NCBI RefSeq assembly: GCF_002127325.2
Contig: NC_035436.2
Coordinates: 28,097,354-28,161,353 of the forward strand
Length of the DNA: 64,000 bases
Reading direction: 5' to 3'
Source of the DNA: Helianthus annuus
Lineage: Eukaryota; Streptophyta; Magnoliopsida; Asterales; Asteraceae
Every line of letters begins with the position of its first letter. Positions within the stretch are counted from its first letter, which is position 1. Under the pieces are notes generated by a model. It was not told the DNA's origin. It ran no database searches and worked only from the letters and a program-made list of their open reading frames with translations. This document shows positions 22,184-33,599 of the stretch, one piece after another. The position numbers and the translations under genes were made by a program.

Positions 22184-25024
22184 TGTCACACCCCCAAATT
22201 ACCACCCAGGGCGTGTCCCTGATGGAGGTGTAACGATCCAACAACGAGCCACCAATCATATCAAACACAAGTTACAATATAATAAAATACCCCAATTGAA
22301 ATTAATGTAGTGTCTGAAAAGTTAAATCAAACCAAGTACTGAGCGGAAGCATAAAAGTATAAATGTGTCGAAACCCAATCAATATAGTTTGTTTATTATG
22401 ACCATAACCACTCCAGCAGCATCAGACAGCAAGCTCCCAAGTTCCTTCAATCGTTACCTACAAGCATGTAAACAAGTGTGTCAGACTACGCTGGTGAGTT
22501 CAAGGTTTGTGTTTGTTTACCAAGTCGCGTTACCAGTCATGTGAGTAAAACAGTTTACAAAACGTTATGTTGTTTGTTGTTAAGATGTTTAATGTTTCGA
22601 TGTTTTGATGTTTCTCAAGTTAGATACCCTAGGGAGTGTGCCCATAAGTATCCGGGGAGTGGGTACCCCTTGACGACCGTTTGCTATGTTGCCTTCGTTA
22701 GATACCCTAGGGAAAGTGCCCATATGTATCCGAGGAGTGTGCCTCTAACAACCATAGCCATACCCAGATAATTAGTACCTAATAGCGCTATCAACTAATC
22801 ACCCCCATTGCCCTCCAGGCAATAACCAAAACCGATTAAGTTGTTTACCCAATGTTTCCCTTCCAAATGTTTACCCGTTGTCCCAAACCACCGGGACGCA
22901 TGCTTGAGAAAATGCAATGAACTCACCTTCGGTTGCTCGGTAAGACTTAGTTACTTGTTTTCAGTTGTTCAATCAAATCCTATCGTGGATTACCAGAGTT
23001 AGTCAGTTTCATGTACACGTAAAACACGTGTTCTTCACATTTGTTACACAGACTATAAATAAATAGCACGTATATCATCACACAGAACATAGCAAGCAGT
23101 TGGGCCAAAACAATACAAATTCATCTCATACTATATCGCAAGTGGTTCGTTTCACATTCAAGTGCATCCGCTAATTGTGACAAGCAATCATGCATTGTAA
23201 TTTAACCGATTATATTCATGTATTTATCCAACAAGTATCTGGGCCTCACACGAGTTTATTATAAGGATGCGGCCCATCGTCTGTCCATGGCCCAATAGCA
23301 AGTAGGCAACCCAACTGTATTATGCCCCTTTACGGCCAGCCCATACCCGAGTGTGTGTGAATTAAACGAATACACAGCCCAAGTCTAGGCAGCCTTGTTG
23401 TTCATCTCATCTAATTAGTTTTCTAGCAATAACCCTTGATCGTCGATAGCACCTAATCATATCAATGCAATTTAATATTGGCAGCCAATCAATCAAACGA
23501 ATCAAATGATGTAATCGCTCATAAGTCATGCACTTCTAGTTTAACATTCAGGTCAAGTCACCAGATCGGTTCCATTCATGTGCATATAGAAAAAATATTA
23601 GCAGCCACTTATTTAATTGACAAGAACCCTAGTTTATTATTATTATTATTTATATTTCACGTTGGCTAACCCATGTTTGTGAACCTCACCACACTCAAAA
23701 CCAGCCGGCCATACATCATCCTTGAGGTCCAATTAACAACAAGCACCATCAGTTCATTAAAGGGGGGTGTCGGCCATAGTGTTAAACAATGATGTAGACT
23801 TTCTAAGATAGTGGTCCAATCAATAATATAGTTAAAGCTGCTACCATTATAGTTCATTCACATTTAACATCATCAATTAGTGTGGTGTGGGTTGTGTTGT
23901 CATGCAATATATGGTTGAACATGGGTGGCAACTAATTCCAATTGCTATGTTAATGGCCGACTCATCAGGATGCACGTTTATTAATCTAACATATTAATCA
24001 ACCATGTGTCTACAATACCCAAACCGCCCTCCCCCATTGGACCTTCACTTGGTCCAATAGATAATCAACATCCAACTTGGGCGGCCACATGCTTATAATA
24101 AACCTTCTCTAGCCGACTATACTTTCACAAAACACACGCACATACAAAATCACATGTTACTGACAATTACATAAGCATATTTTAACATGATGGCCGACCA
24201 CATGATTTCTATCCTTTTGACTGCACTTTCTAGTTTCACACATACGACTTCTCATGCAAGCTTATACTCACAAACATTATTAATGAAACCATCCAATCAA
24301 AAGGAATCACTAACCAGCCAATAATCTGCCACAATATTGTTACGAGAGAGAAGGGCTCGGTGATGATGATCGCTCAAAGAGGGGTGTTTCCTTCAAGCCA
24401 GGTGGAGCCGCACGAAGAAGATGGGGGTTTGTTATGTTTTTAAGCTAGATCAATCCTATTTAGAGCATAATACGTATAGGAGTGTGGGCCGGTTAGCTTA
24501 ATAGGATAGAGATAAAGGATTTGGGCCGGTTATCCAAGGGGTTAAGAAACAAAGGTTGGGCCGATGACTATGAATGAGAGGGTTGGGCCGGTTATAACTA
24601 TTCCGCAATGACCCATTGTTTTAGTTATTAAGCTAGTGCCAAAGTTATAATATTGGGCCAAAGTTATGTTCACATAATTGGGCTGCCAAAATTAGATTAA
24701 GGTGACCGATCCATCTAACGGAGTTTTAGCGTATTAACTACAGACCTCGAAGAGTAAAGTTCGAAAGATGGAACGTTGCTTGCCTTTAAAGTTCGGGTTG
24801 TCACATCATCCCCAACTTGAAAGAAATTTCGTCCCGAAATTGGCAGCGCCAGGTGTGAGAGCAACGAAGTGAGAATGTGAGAGAAACGAAGTGAAAAATC
24901 AGAGTTGTTGCGGGTTTTGCTCAGTTGTGGCATCATCCCCGATTGAAGAGGAATCTCGCCCCGAAATTTTGTAAACAGTCACTGAGGAAGCTAGTTTTGT
25001 TAAGCGTTTTCGCGGGGTGTCACA
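22184..25024 (-). repeat. LARD LTR 3 (right, 5' LTR)
   Basis: 2841 bp; the extra 3 bp relative to LTR 2 is one more ATT in the run near 23640. It is followed directly by ATTTA, the right target duplication. Confidence 0.92.
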
Positions 25025-25547
25025 ATTTACATAAAAACTCATTAAAAATTGATGTCACGCTCAGTTGATCTTTGAATCTTTGATACTATAAAGTGGTGTG
25101 AGTTCAAGTATAATAAAATGAGCAATGCGTAGATTTTATGAGTAGATTTTAGGACGCATGTTTGCCTTAAGAAGATTATAGAGTGATGTGTATTTGACAT
25201 TAGAATATAAAGGCAATTGTATCGCCCAGTATGTTTACATAGAAACACAAAAAAAACGTAGTGCATTTGGGTTTGTAAATATTTGTGTAACCAGCGCGTA
25301 TCTACCTAAACATGTATGTATGTATGTATGTATGTATGTATGTACATGAGTGTTTTGTGTTAATAGACTTACATATGTATACCCACAAATCAAATTTATA
25401 TAAAGAAACAGTTGTGAAAAACTAAGATAAATTCTCAAAATAAAGTTTTATTAGAAAATGGTGCAGGAAACAGGCAATTCAAAAGTAACATCCCAATGCA
25501 TGCAGTAGATATCAAAATGATGACGACAAGTCTCCTAGATCTTAGCT
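25025..25547. other. AT-rich intergenic, 3' flank of the small minus-strand gene
   Basis: No gene seen. It contains a (TGTA)n run of about eight units at 25312-25345. The part nearest 25547 is the presumed 3' UTR of the gene at 25548-26354. Confidence 0.6.
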
Positions 25548-26354
25548 TTAACGTGTGAGTAACAACGGTAAAGAAGAAGACCCAACCGAAACAGACTCAA
25601 CAACATACAATGTAACCGGCCGATGGGTCGTTTTGAATGCCTCTTTAACAAATACTTTGAAGTCCTCGGCATCAGCTATGTCAACAACTACAGCATCGTT
25701 TTGGTTAGAGGATGAAAAGGGGAACTGGTAAGTCATCCCAAAACCGTTAACGGGCAGGTTCACCTTGGCTGCCACCCTTTTTATGAAATTAGAATATTGA
25801 TAATATTCAACCTCTGAACACTCTATAGTACGCCTCAAAAATCCCAATGGTCTATACTCAATAATTCCGTCAACTCGCTCCCACGCGCCTCCGGCGCAAA
25901 TCATTATACTAATATACTTGACTGGGTCTGGAACATCCTGTGAGTAGAGAAAATAAACAGTATATCATAGATGAAACATAGTTTGATTTTTTTACATCAA
26001 ATACCATCAAGATAATAAAATATTAATCGAGAAGATTTAGAAAACAGGAAAAGTATAATTATATAAACAGAAATAATACGAATACGATGATATATAATTG
26101 CATAAGAAAAGTAGAATACATAGAAATAACACCACTCATTACAAGCCTTAACGAATACGTAAGGGTCAAGAGGGTTCAATGATCATCTTGCACCATAATA
26201 TTATATGCAAAAAAAAAAAAAAAATCCTTGTTCCGCAACTCGTATCTAGGCCTACTAAGAAACATACCATAGTTCGGACCATGTCGATGTAATAAGTCGA
26301 ATGTTGGGGGAGAAGTGAATGGATTTTCATATTTGTGTATGGTTTTATACGCAT
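25548..26354 (-). CDS. Small two-exon gene with a MULE-transposase N-terminal (PB1-like) domain
   Basis: Exon 1 (26354-26268, 29 codons) ends ACTATG then GTATGT. The intron is 330 bp and its acceptor ends CTCACAG. Exon 2 (25937-25548) is 129 codons plus stop. The frame is continuous (phase 0), giving about 158 residues. From about residue 40 (ICAGGAWE...) to 140 (PVTLYVVES) it has the layout of the domain that opens many plant Mutator-like transposases: a glycine-rich start, a basic strand with CSEVEYYQY, then FKVFVKEA and a terminal LYV strand. No zinc finger, DDE catalytic core or SWIM domain follows, so it is not a working transposase. It may be a domesticated remnant or a decayed MULE fragment; an intact frame with good splice sites slightly favours the former. 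The CACTA element starts about 160 bp upstream of its ATG. Confidence 0.5.
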
Positions 26355-26513
26355 TTTTCTTGGTTGATGGGGGAATTCAAAAGGTTTCTATTGGGAAACA
26401 AAGAATGCATTGATGGATGTCTAATACTCTGACTGTTCATTAACATAAACTGACTCTTCGATTAAAGCGTGCCAATCTTTAATAGATCATATTTTTTGAG
26501 TTTTTTCTCAAAT
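26355..26513. other. Upstream region of the small gene
   Basis: About 160 bp between the ATG at 26354 and the CACTA element, including the left AAT target duplication (26511-26513). Presumed residual promoter; no clear TATA box. Confidence 0.4.
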
Positions 26514-27115
26514 CACTACTAGAAAATATGGCTTTTGACACCACATATTCGATAGCAAAATGGTAGCAATTGCCCTATTGCCACCATTTTGTAACCGAAA
26601 ATGTGGTGGCAAAAGCACCCGTGTCAATTGACCTATTGCCACCAAATAGCCACCTCTCTTATACTTTGCTACCAGATTTTTGCCACCACAAAAACGGTCA
26701 AAATTATTTGTGACCGCTCCATGTTTGCTACTCAATGGCCTTGTTTGCTACCAAGTTGTGACGGTTTTTTGCCACCGTTTTGGTACCATTTAGCCACAAA
26801 TGTTGTCACCATTTAGCCACCATTTTCATTGAAAATTTGCTACCATTTAATAACTTATTTGCTGCCATTTCATTAAAAATTTGCTACCATAACGGTTTCT
26901 CTATTTCCAGATTTTCCATTTTCCATGCTTTTTTCATCATAATGCATTTCTATAATATTACAAATTTATATAAAAATAATCGAATAAAATTACAAAACCC
27001 GAAAAATATATAAAACTATAAAACATTCTAATATAAATGCCAACTAAAACAACAAATTACCGAAATTATCCTAATATGAAAAACATCAAAACATTCAAAA
27101 CCAAGTGTTTATAGC

Positions 27116-27298
27116 CTATCTTCGAACCATAGCGGTTAACGTAGCTTCAATTTGTGACATCCTATTGAGCATGACATCTTTGTCCACCTTATCTTTTTCT
27201 TTATCAGCCAATAAGCCCGCAATAACTCCATTTAATCTTTCTTTTTCTTCATCTTTTTCCTTAAGTAGCTCCTTGATAACCAAGTTCGACTTTTCAAT
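27116..27298 (-). pseudogene. Probable last exon of a CACTA-encoded protein
   Basis: On the minus strand a TTTTGTAG acceptor is followed by 60 open codons and a TAG. The peptide is a charged heptad-type coiled coil (many K, E, D and L residues) ending in RMSQIEATLTAMVRR. The composition and position at the end of the transcription unit resemble the C-terminus of the second (TNPA or Transposase_24-like) protein of plant CACTA elements. Upstream exons could not be joined with confidence. Confidence 0.4.
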
Positions 27299-27404
27299 CT
27301 ACAAAACAAACAATGAACAAAATCAAGAAGTCAGAATCAAAGAAAACGTACAAATTCACACAACCGGACGAAAGAAGTCATGTATTGGTGAGAAGTATTA
27401 GAAG

Positions 27405-28490
27405 TTAACAACAACGTACAGAGTAATATATACAAGCATTTAATCTTTTAGTTACTATCCTACTAATTATAACTCCTACTGATCCATATCTAAATATATG
27501 ACTTGTAGTGAGATTTTTAACCCGAACCCGATTACAAGGAACCCAAATCCAAATAACCCGAACCCCAAATAATGTCAATAAGCGAACACAAATATGGTAT
27601 TTGGATTGGTAATCAGTTAACTTTAGGGATATTTGCATTACCCGGTTAACCCGATTATATTTAAAAAAAAGCCGCCAAATGGGTCGATTTGATTGTTTTT
27701 TAATCAGTCTTAAACTATATTGTCTTTATTTGTTTCAGGGATCGGGTAACGAGTCAATAAACATCCTGTTCAAATATGTTATTATAAAGTATGGGTCACA
27801 AGGGGTGGGTTATGTCCACAAAGAAACAATATATGTGTACTTACTCTCCTACAACCCAAATCCATTCGCGATTGATTGGTTCGGGTACTTGGACTTGGGC
27901 AGTGCTTTCCCACCTCGCCTGGAGCAGCATGAGAAGCACTCATCATCACTAACCTTTGAATGTTAGACAACCAAATCAACAACATAAACATTATTTGTAA
28001 GAACAAATAAATTATGTAAAAATGTTACTTGAGATTGAAGGTTTCTTTCTTGTCAACTACTAACTCGATCTTCTCACCACGATCCAAAAGCTGCAACAGG
28101 GCATGTTCGTAAGAAAACTTAGCTGGCTTATTAACTATATTTCCTTGTTTCATAATACAATTCTTTATTACACAAAAGATTAGTGTGTCCGATTTGTTTA
28201 TCAGTGAAACAGAATTTGTTTTGAATTTTCAAAAAAAAAAAAGTATAGCTTTAAGTAAAATCAATCCAATATGTTGATGCAGATGTTGTCAGGAAGGAAC
28301 TATTTTATGGCCTTTTTCTATTAAAGAAAGCTTTAAAAAAAAACTTAACTAAAAGAAAGAAATCTATAAAACGTGTATGTAGATGGCAGAAACTTTTATC
28401 CACTAAGAAAACTTGACAAAATAATATCCAAAAGTTATTTTTTTTATATTCTTGAGCAACAGTCTGGAAGTATAACAACGATGATCTCAT
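27405..28490. other. CACTA interior, no confident exon
   Basis: AT-rich with scattered exon-like pieces on the minus strand, for example an open stretch near 28030-28125 reading ...HALLQLLDRGEKIELVVD.... Splice sites do not join these into one gene, so I list them only as possible remnants. Confidence 0.4.
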
Positions 28491-28493
28491 ATT

Positions 28494-28850
28494 AGGGGGG
28501 CAAACGAGCCGAGCTATTCAAGCTCGGCTAGAAAAAAAGCTCGAAACGAAACGAGCTGAGCTTAAACAAGCCCGAGCCGAAAAACAAGCTCGTTTGGAAA
28601 ACGAGCCCAAGCCCGAGCTTCTCTTATCGAGCTGGCTCGTGAGCCTAAACGAGCCCGCTCTGTTGATAAATTATATATAATATATTAAATATATTTTAAA
28701 TAATAATAGACTGTTTATATATTATGAAAAAATAACTGAATTATATAAAATAATAATTATAATAATATAAAATAGTTGATAACTAATAAACAATCAGAGT
28801 CAGAGCCGAGCTTGAAAAACTATTTACAAGCTGACACAACAAGTATGATA
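28494..28850. mobile_element. Possible MITE rich in AGCTCG motifs inside the CACTA element
   Basis: Starts GGGGGGCAAACGAGCCGAGC, followed by many AGCTCG/CGAGCT words to about 28660, an AT-rich middle, and a weak inverted match (AGAGCCGAGCTTG) near 28803. No convincing target duplication was found, so boundaries are approximate. Confidence 0.35.
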
Positions 28851-29899
28851 TATGGCTAAGAAGTCACACAAATATATGCATAACATTCATAGATTAATGT
28901 TAAAAAATAATAAAATTTATCTCATAACTACCACAATATCAAGTTACTACAACTATATCTTATACTAGAAAGACTCAAGAGAACACAAAGTACTTTTTTT
29001 GCTGAACAATTTGCTATATTTGAATTGTAAACCTTCATACATTCTATAAAGAAAGAAACTCTCAGCCAACATGATAACAAGTTCATAATTAGATGTCACG
29101 GCCGAATTAGATTTTAGATGCAGAACCATGAACACTTAATTCAGCCCAAAAACCACTTGATGTGATTGTGTAGATCAAAGAAAAGAACATCACCCTTGGT
29201 TTTAGTCTTACCCTCTAATACCCTAGTTGCAGCATTTAACATTATAAACATTATAACATTATAAACATACCAAACAGAACAAAAAGTTAATGACATAAGC
29301 AAGGTTTAATTTATGCTTTTGGAGGTTCTTATACTCATCAGCTCTGTTTCAGCAAACATATTCTCCAACTAGTTTCATTTCCTATCATATCTAATTATCT
29401 ATCAACTGAATATCTTTATAAATTATAACTATAACCAGCAGCAATAAACTCACAAATTTTAAACCTAACAAATAGCCCCAAACTAGGCAGACATAACTAT
29501 TGCTGCAGATATTAAATACTCAGAATAAACACCCTAAATTTTCACCAATAATTAACGAAACTTACTACCAAATCTGGACTATGTGATTTCGAAACATCTT
29601 TTAGAGGTCAAGTTACAATAAGCATTAGTATTTCGAGTTCTAGGGTTGGAAAAACAACTTAAAAAGAGAATGAAAAAACCTGCCCAACTTATGATCGGCT
29701 GGCGAAGGAGATTGGAGAGATTATTGATCCTCAAACCTAGTTACAAATAAAAAATAAACACAAATCAGATCCCCAAACCCAATTAAATATCGAAATTGAA
29801 ACCAAAATCAAGCCACTAAAGAACTACTGACGGATGAATGAAGCTTTAAAGCCAAATAACTGCAATCACGAAAAGGAGAGTAGTTGATTCAGATGTATG
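28851..29899. other. CACTA interior, AT-rich
   Basis: No ORF or repeat stands out. Presumably introns and untranslated sequence of the minus-strand CACTA transcription unit. Confidence 0.4.
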
Positions 29900-30010
29900 A
29901 ACCTGTAACCATGACGATCAAAAGAGATTGGAGCTGAAGTTCTTGCGATAATACGATGTGGGGCGGCAAATGTTGGAGAGAGAAGTTATCTTTATAAAAA
30001 CCCTAATATT
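29900..30010 (-). promoter_or_regulatory. Putative promoter and leader of the CACTA transcription unit
   Basis: On the minus strand GGGTTTTTATAAAGATAAC (about 29985-30003) is followed by a CT-rich leader (TTCTCTCTCC) and pyrimidine-rich sequence. A TATA box and Y-patch just inside the subterminal repeats is where CACTA promoters normally sit. Confidence 0.4.
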
Positions 30011-30307
30011 TGAGACGCAGGACTCGTAAAACTGGCCTGCCAAATTAGATTTACAAGTTGCTACCACAAATCTGGTCACAATTTAATGTGTTTTTTTTAT
30101 TTAATTAACATTTTTATTAGTTTTTATCATGTTTCCCACAAATTTGCTACCAAAAATTGAAGGTAGCAGAATTTGCCACCATTTTGTTACTGAATATGGT
30201 TGTACGTGACCATTTTAAATTTTGGTGGCAAATTGGTTGCTAATTTTGCCACTTGTTCTCTCGGTGGCAAATTTTGATCACAATTGCCCAATTTTGTAGT
30301 AGTGAAT

Positions 30308-31050
30308 AGGGGTAGGTATAAAAAATATTTACCAAAATAGGTGATTTGAAAAATATTTACCAAAATGAGTGTTTTTTTTAGTTTTCTTTCTTTTACTAAT
30401 TATATTATAAATTTTTTTTTTTAGTTTAATCAACCTATTATCACTTTTATACTCTTTTTCTTCAATCAACTCATTATATTTTATATATATACATATATAC
30501 TTTATTAAAAAAATTCTTATTTTATGATCGAACCATGTTAAAAGAAATTGAAATTGTTGAGAAAGACCTCTCACCTACTTTTTTTATTTATTTTTCTGAT
30601 GTAATATTAATTTCATTTACTATTTGGTTAGTGTAAATAATTAACAATTCAATACTCTTGTTAATTTTTATTTTATCAAATTAATAATGAAGAGAGAAAA
30701 CTTTATATTTGAATTATTTAACTTGCGTAAATATAAAGGAAATAAAAGAAAAACCTTAAAAAAGAAAAAAAGAAAAGATATATAATAAGTTAGTTAAAAG
30801 TAAAACAAAAACCATTTTGAGTTGTTTGAAAAAAAACGTGATATTGAATAAAAAACAAAATCAAAAAAACACAATATATTTGTTTAAATTAATAAAACAA
30901 ATAAAAATACTCATTTTGGTAAATATTTTTTCTAAATCACCTAGTTTGGTAAATATTTTTTTCCACCACTATCATTTTGGAAAAAAAAACTTAAAAAACA
31001 CCTATTTTAGTAAATATTTTTCAAATCACCCATTTTGGTAAATATTTTTT
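30308..31050. mobile_element. Foldback/MITE-like inverted repeat
   Basis: The left arm (about 30315-30380) has AAAAATATTTACCAAAATAG twice; the right arm (about 30900-31045) has the inverted word several times, with AAATCACC between copies. The centre is AT-rich. The arms start immediately after the CACTA target duplication. No clear target duplication of its own. Confidence 0.5.
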
Positions 31051-31192
31051 CCCCCACCACCCTTTTGGGAAAAAACTCCATATTTTTTTTTTAATTTTTT
31101 TTAACCGCGAAGTTTCTTCTAATCTCTATCGTAGACTTGAACCCAAACTTCTCCCTTTCAAACCTAGGTGTTTAAAGTTTTTATTTTACTTT

Positions 31193-32518
31193 GAGTTAAT
31201 TGCCAAAATCGTCCCTGAGATTTGGGCAGGTTTGCAATTTTCGTCTAAAATGACACTTTTGTACCAAATTGCCCCCAACGTTTGTAACTTTCTGTCATTT
31301 TCATCCAAACCACTAACTTAGTTTATTTTTCTGTTAGGTTGATGATATTTGGATGAAACTGGCAAATATAAAACTACAGGGATGATTTTGGCAATTTACT
31401 CAAACTCTTTTAAATTTCTTTTATTTAATTATTAATTTTGTTACATATATAATAAAAAAATATACATGCAATTTTTATATGAAAAAAAATAGTAGTTTTG
31501 TCACATAATTTTTATAAATTTTCATCCAACCACTAACTAAGTTAATTTTTCTATTAAGGCGAACGATGCTTATAAACTAAGACAAAAATTAATTTCTAAT
31601 TTTTTATATAGATCAGTTTTATAAAAATAAAATTTACTTATACCTCTAAATTTTATAAAACTAAAATGTTGGTTACCTTATTGAAAAATGTCAAATAAAA
31701 AAATCTTATCATATGTACCAAGTTTGTAATTAATCTTCTACTCTAAATTCGCTCCTAAGGAAAAACAGAAGCCAGCCCCCCTCCCCCCCACCACCTATCA
31801 AACAATGTATCGTTACCAAACCTTAAAATTATCCACCAAATTGTAATTATAATGCTATGAACCAAAAGTTTCTTTACTCAAGCCACTCAAAATAAGTATT
31901 AGTTAGTTACCCTCATAATTTTAATTAAATAAATATTTTATTTCTACCAACATATTTCCTAGGTGTTCAACATATTTAAAAAATATGTAACGTTTTACAA
32001 TTTTTTTCCTATATCTACAACTGATAAATACTAAAAGTTGTAATCGATTGTTATGTGTTGCACACCAATGACGTTTTCTTTTTATAAAACTGATTTATAT
32101 AAAAAAACTGTAAATTAATTTCTGTCTTAATTTATAAAATTTAAACATCCTTCACCTTAACAGAAAAAATAAACTAAGTTAGTGATTTAGATGAAAATTT
32201 ATAAAATTTATGTGACAGAACTATTATTTTTTTTTTAAACTCCATGTATATTCTTTTTTATTATATATGTAACAAAGTTAATTAAATAAAAGAAATTAAA
32301 AAGGGTTTGAGTAAATTGCCAAAATCATCCCTGTGGTTTTATATTTGTCAGTTTCATCCAAATATCCTCAACTTAACAGAAAAAATAAACTAAGTTAGTG
32401 GTTTAGATGAAAATGGCAAAAAGTTACAAACGTTTGGGGCAATATGGTACAAAAGTGTCATTTTGGACGAATATGACAAACCTGCCCAAACCTCAGGGAC
32501 GATTTTGGCAATTAACTC
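31193..32518. mobile_element. Non-autonomous Mutator-like element with about 430-bp inverted repeats
   Basis: The left end GAGTTAATTGCCAAAATCGT matches the inverted right end. The match continues inward to about 31630 on the left and 32083 on the right (both arms carry the CAGTTTTATAAAAA word). It is flanked by a perfect 9-bp duplication TTTTACTTT (31184-31192 and 32519-32527). Long inverted repeats with a 9-bp duplication are the Mutator signature. The roughly 450-bp core has no coding capacity. Confidence 0.88.
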
Positions 32519-32527
32519 TTTTACTTT

Positions 32528-33599
32528 TTACCGATGGACAACCGCCCCATTAGTTTTAATAGATGGTATATGATCTTCATTTTTTAAAATATTGTGTTTT
32601 TTAAATTACTGAATAATAAGTTTTATCAGTTTTTAAAAATATTGTGTTTTTTAAATTACTTAATAATAAGTTTTATCTAACTTATAATAAAAGACTCCAA
32701 ATAATGTCACATGACATTCTCTCCTTCAACCTCATAAATTTTATTTATATTTGTTTAATAAATTTCTTTTAATATTAATATTAATTAATAATCAATATAT
32801 AGATATCATTTATTTTTATCAAAAATTAAATAATTTCAATTATGCAATTTAGACCCTTTGTTTTTTTTTTTTTTACTTTTAACCCAAAGTTTTTCATCTT
32901 TACAATTTAATCCCAACTCTTTTTTATTTGCAATTTTGGTCCACCATACTTTTCATCTTTCCCAAGTTTTTCGTTCGTTCTAAATTTTGTGAGTTAACGC
33001 ACCGCAACGTGCGTGTGGGGTTCAACATTTTTTCATATATTTTTTTCCTGTTTGTCTGGCCCGTCACGTCACATCTATTTTTCTGCGTTTGACAAGTTCG
33101 TCCAACACGCGAGCCCTGGATGGACTTAGTTATTTTTTCTATGTTTTACGTTTCGGTTTAATTTCACAGCAACGAGCGTGCGTGATTCAAAGATTTTACG
33201 TCTACTTTTCGCTCGGCCTTACTATTTCCCCGTTTTTATTTATTTTGTTTTTACAAGCTTTTCCGGTGTTGGTAGTCGCTGACAATGATATAGTATTGTA
33301 CTACTTAACACAGTTTTATGACAACCGCTGCAATGCAGGGTCTTAATACTAGTTTTCTTAATAATAAACTACCGTAAATCCATGTTAAACTTCCAAGCTG
33401 CACCATGCTACGACTAGATACAAGAAATGAAAGCACCGTTAAAAGTAAGAGTTCATTTAGTTAATCTTGGATTCTTGGGTTGATTAAGTGACAAATGACC
33501 AGTTTGCAATATGGTCTATGATAATCATTGCCTAATTTCTTTTGTTCACCAAGTAGATATAGTAATATGACAACTTCGTTTAGAGGTTGAGTATGGTAT
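32528..33599. other. AT-rich intergenic
   Basis: Two copies of TTTTTAAAATATTGTGTTTT followed by a TTAAATTACTnAATAATAAG-like stretch near 32575-32670 form a short tandem duplication. A GC-richer patch near 32995-33120 (CGCACCGCAACGTGCGTG) resembles no gene. Nothing else supported. Confidence 0.5.

Larger units (their letters stand above)
13873..25024 (-). mobile_element. Tandem non-autonomous LTR retrotransposon (LARD): three LTRs, two internal regions
   Basis: LTRs at 13873-16705 (2833 bp), 18026-20863 (2838 bp) and 22184-25024 (2841 bp) alternate with two 1320-bp internal regions. The whole block is flanked by the same 5 bp, ATTTA, at 13868-13872 and 25025-25029. One insertion followed by unequal recombination between LTRs explains this; two independent insertions would not share one outer duplication. 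Orientation is minus: the primer-binding site (TGGTATCAGAGC read on the minus strand) lies beside the right-hand LTR of each unit and the polypurine tract beside the left-hand LTR. No gag or pol is encoded; ORFs of 60-100 residues repeat with each LTR and look fortuitous. The leader hairpins and R-U5 half match element A. Confidence 0.93.
26514..30304 (-). mobile_element. CACTA (En/Spm) DNA transposon, degenerate
   Basis: The ends are CACTACTAGAAAA (26514) and TTTTGTAGTAGTG (ending 30304), inverted, with a 3-bp duplication AAT (26511-26513 and 30305-30307). Both subterminal regions (26520-26900 and 30060-30300) are packed with TTGCCACCA/TGGTGGCAA words in both orientations, the usual transposase-binding array of this superfamily. 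No full TNP2-like transposase is present. One plausible final exon (27116-27298) and a plausible minus-strand promoter (29900-30010) remain, so it is a decayed or non-autonomous copy. Confidence 0.88.

Noticed and set aside
14167..24936. Repeated ORFs of 60-100 residues in the LARD LTRs as genes
   Set aside because: They recur with each LTR, have no domain or codon signal, and overlap on both strands.
13873..25024. Segmental duplication of a host locus
   Set aside because: The units have LTR ends, primer-binding sites and polypurine tracts, and one outer 5-bp duplication.
33089..33346. Short ORF as a host gene
   Set aside because: No splice structure or family resemblance; hydrophobic reading of AT-rich DNA.
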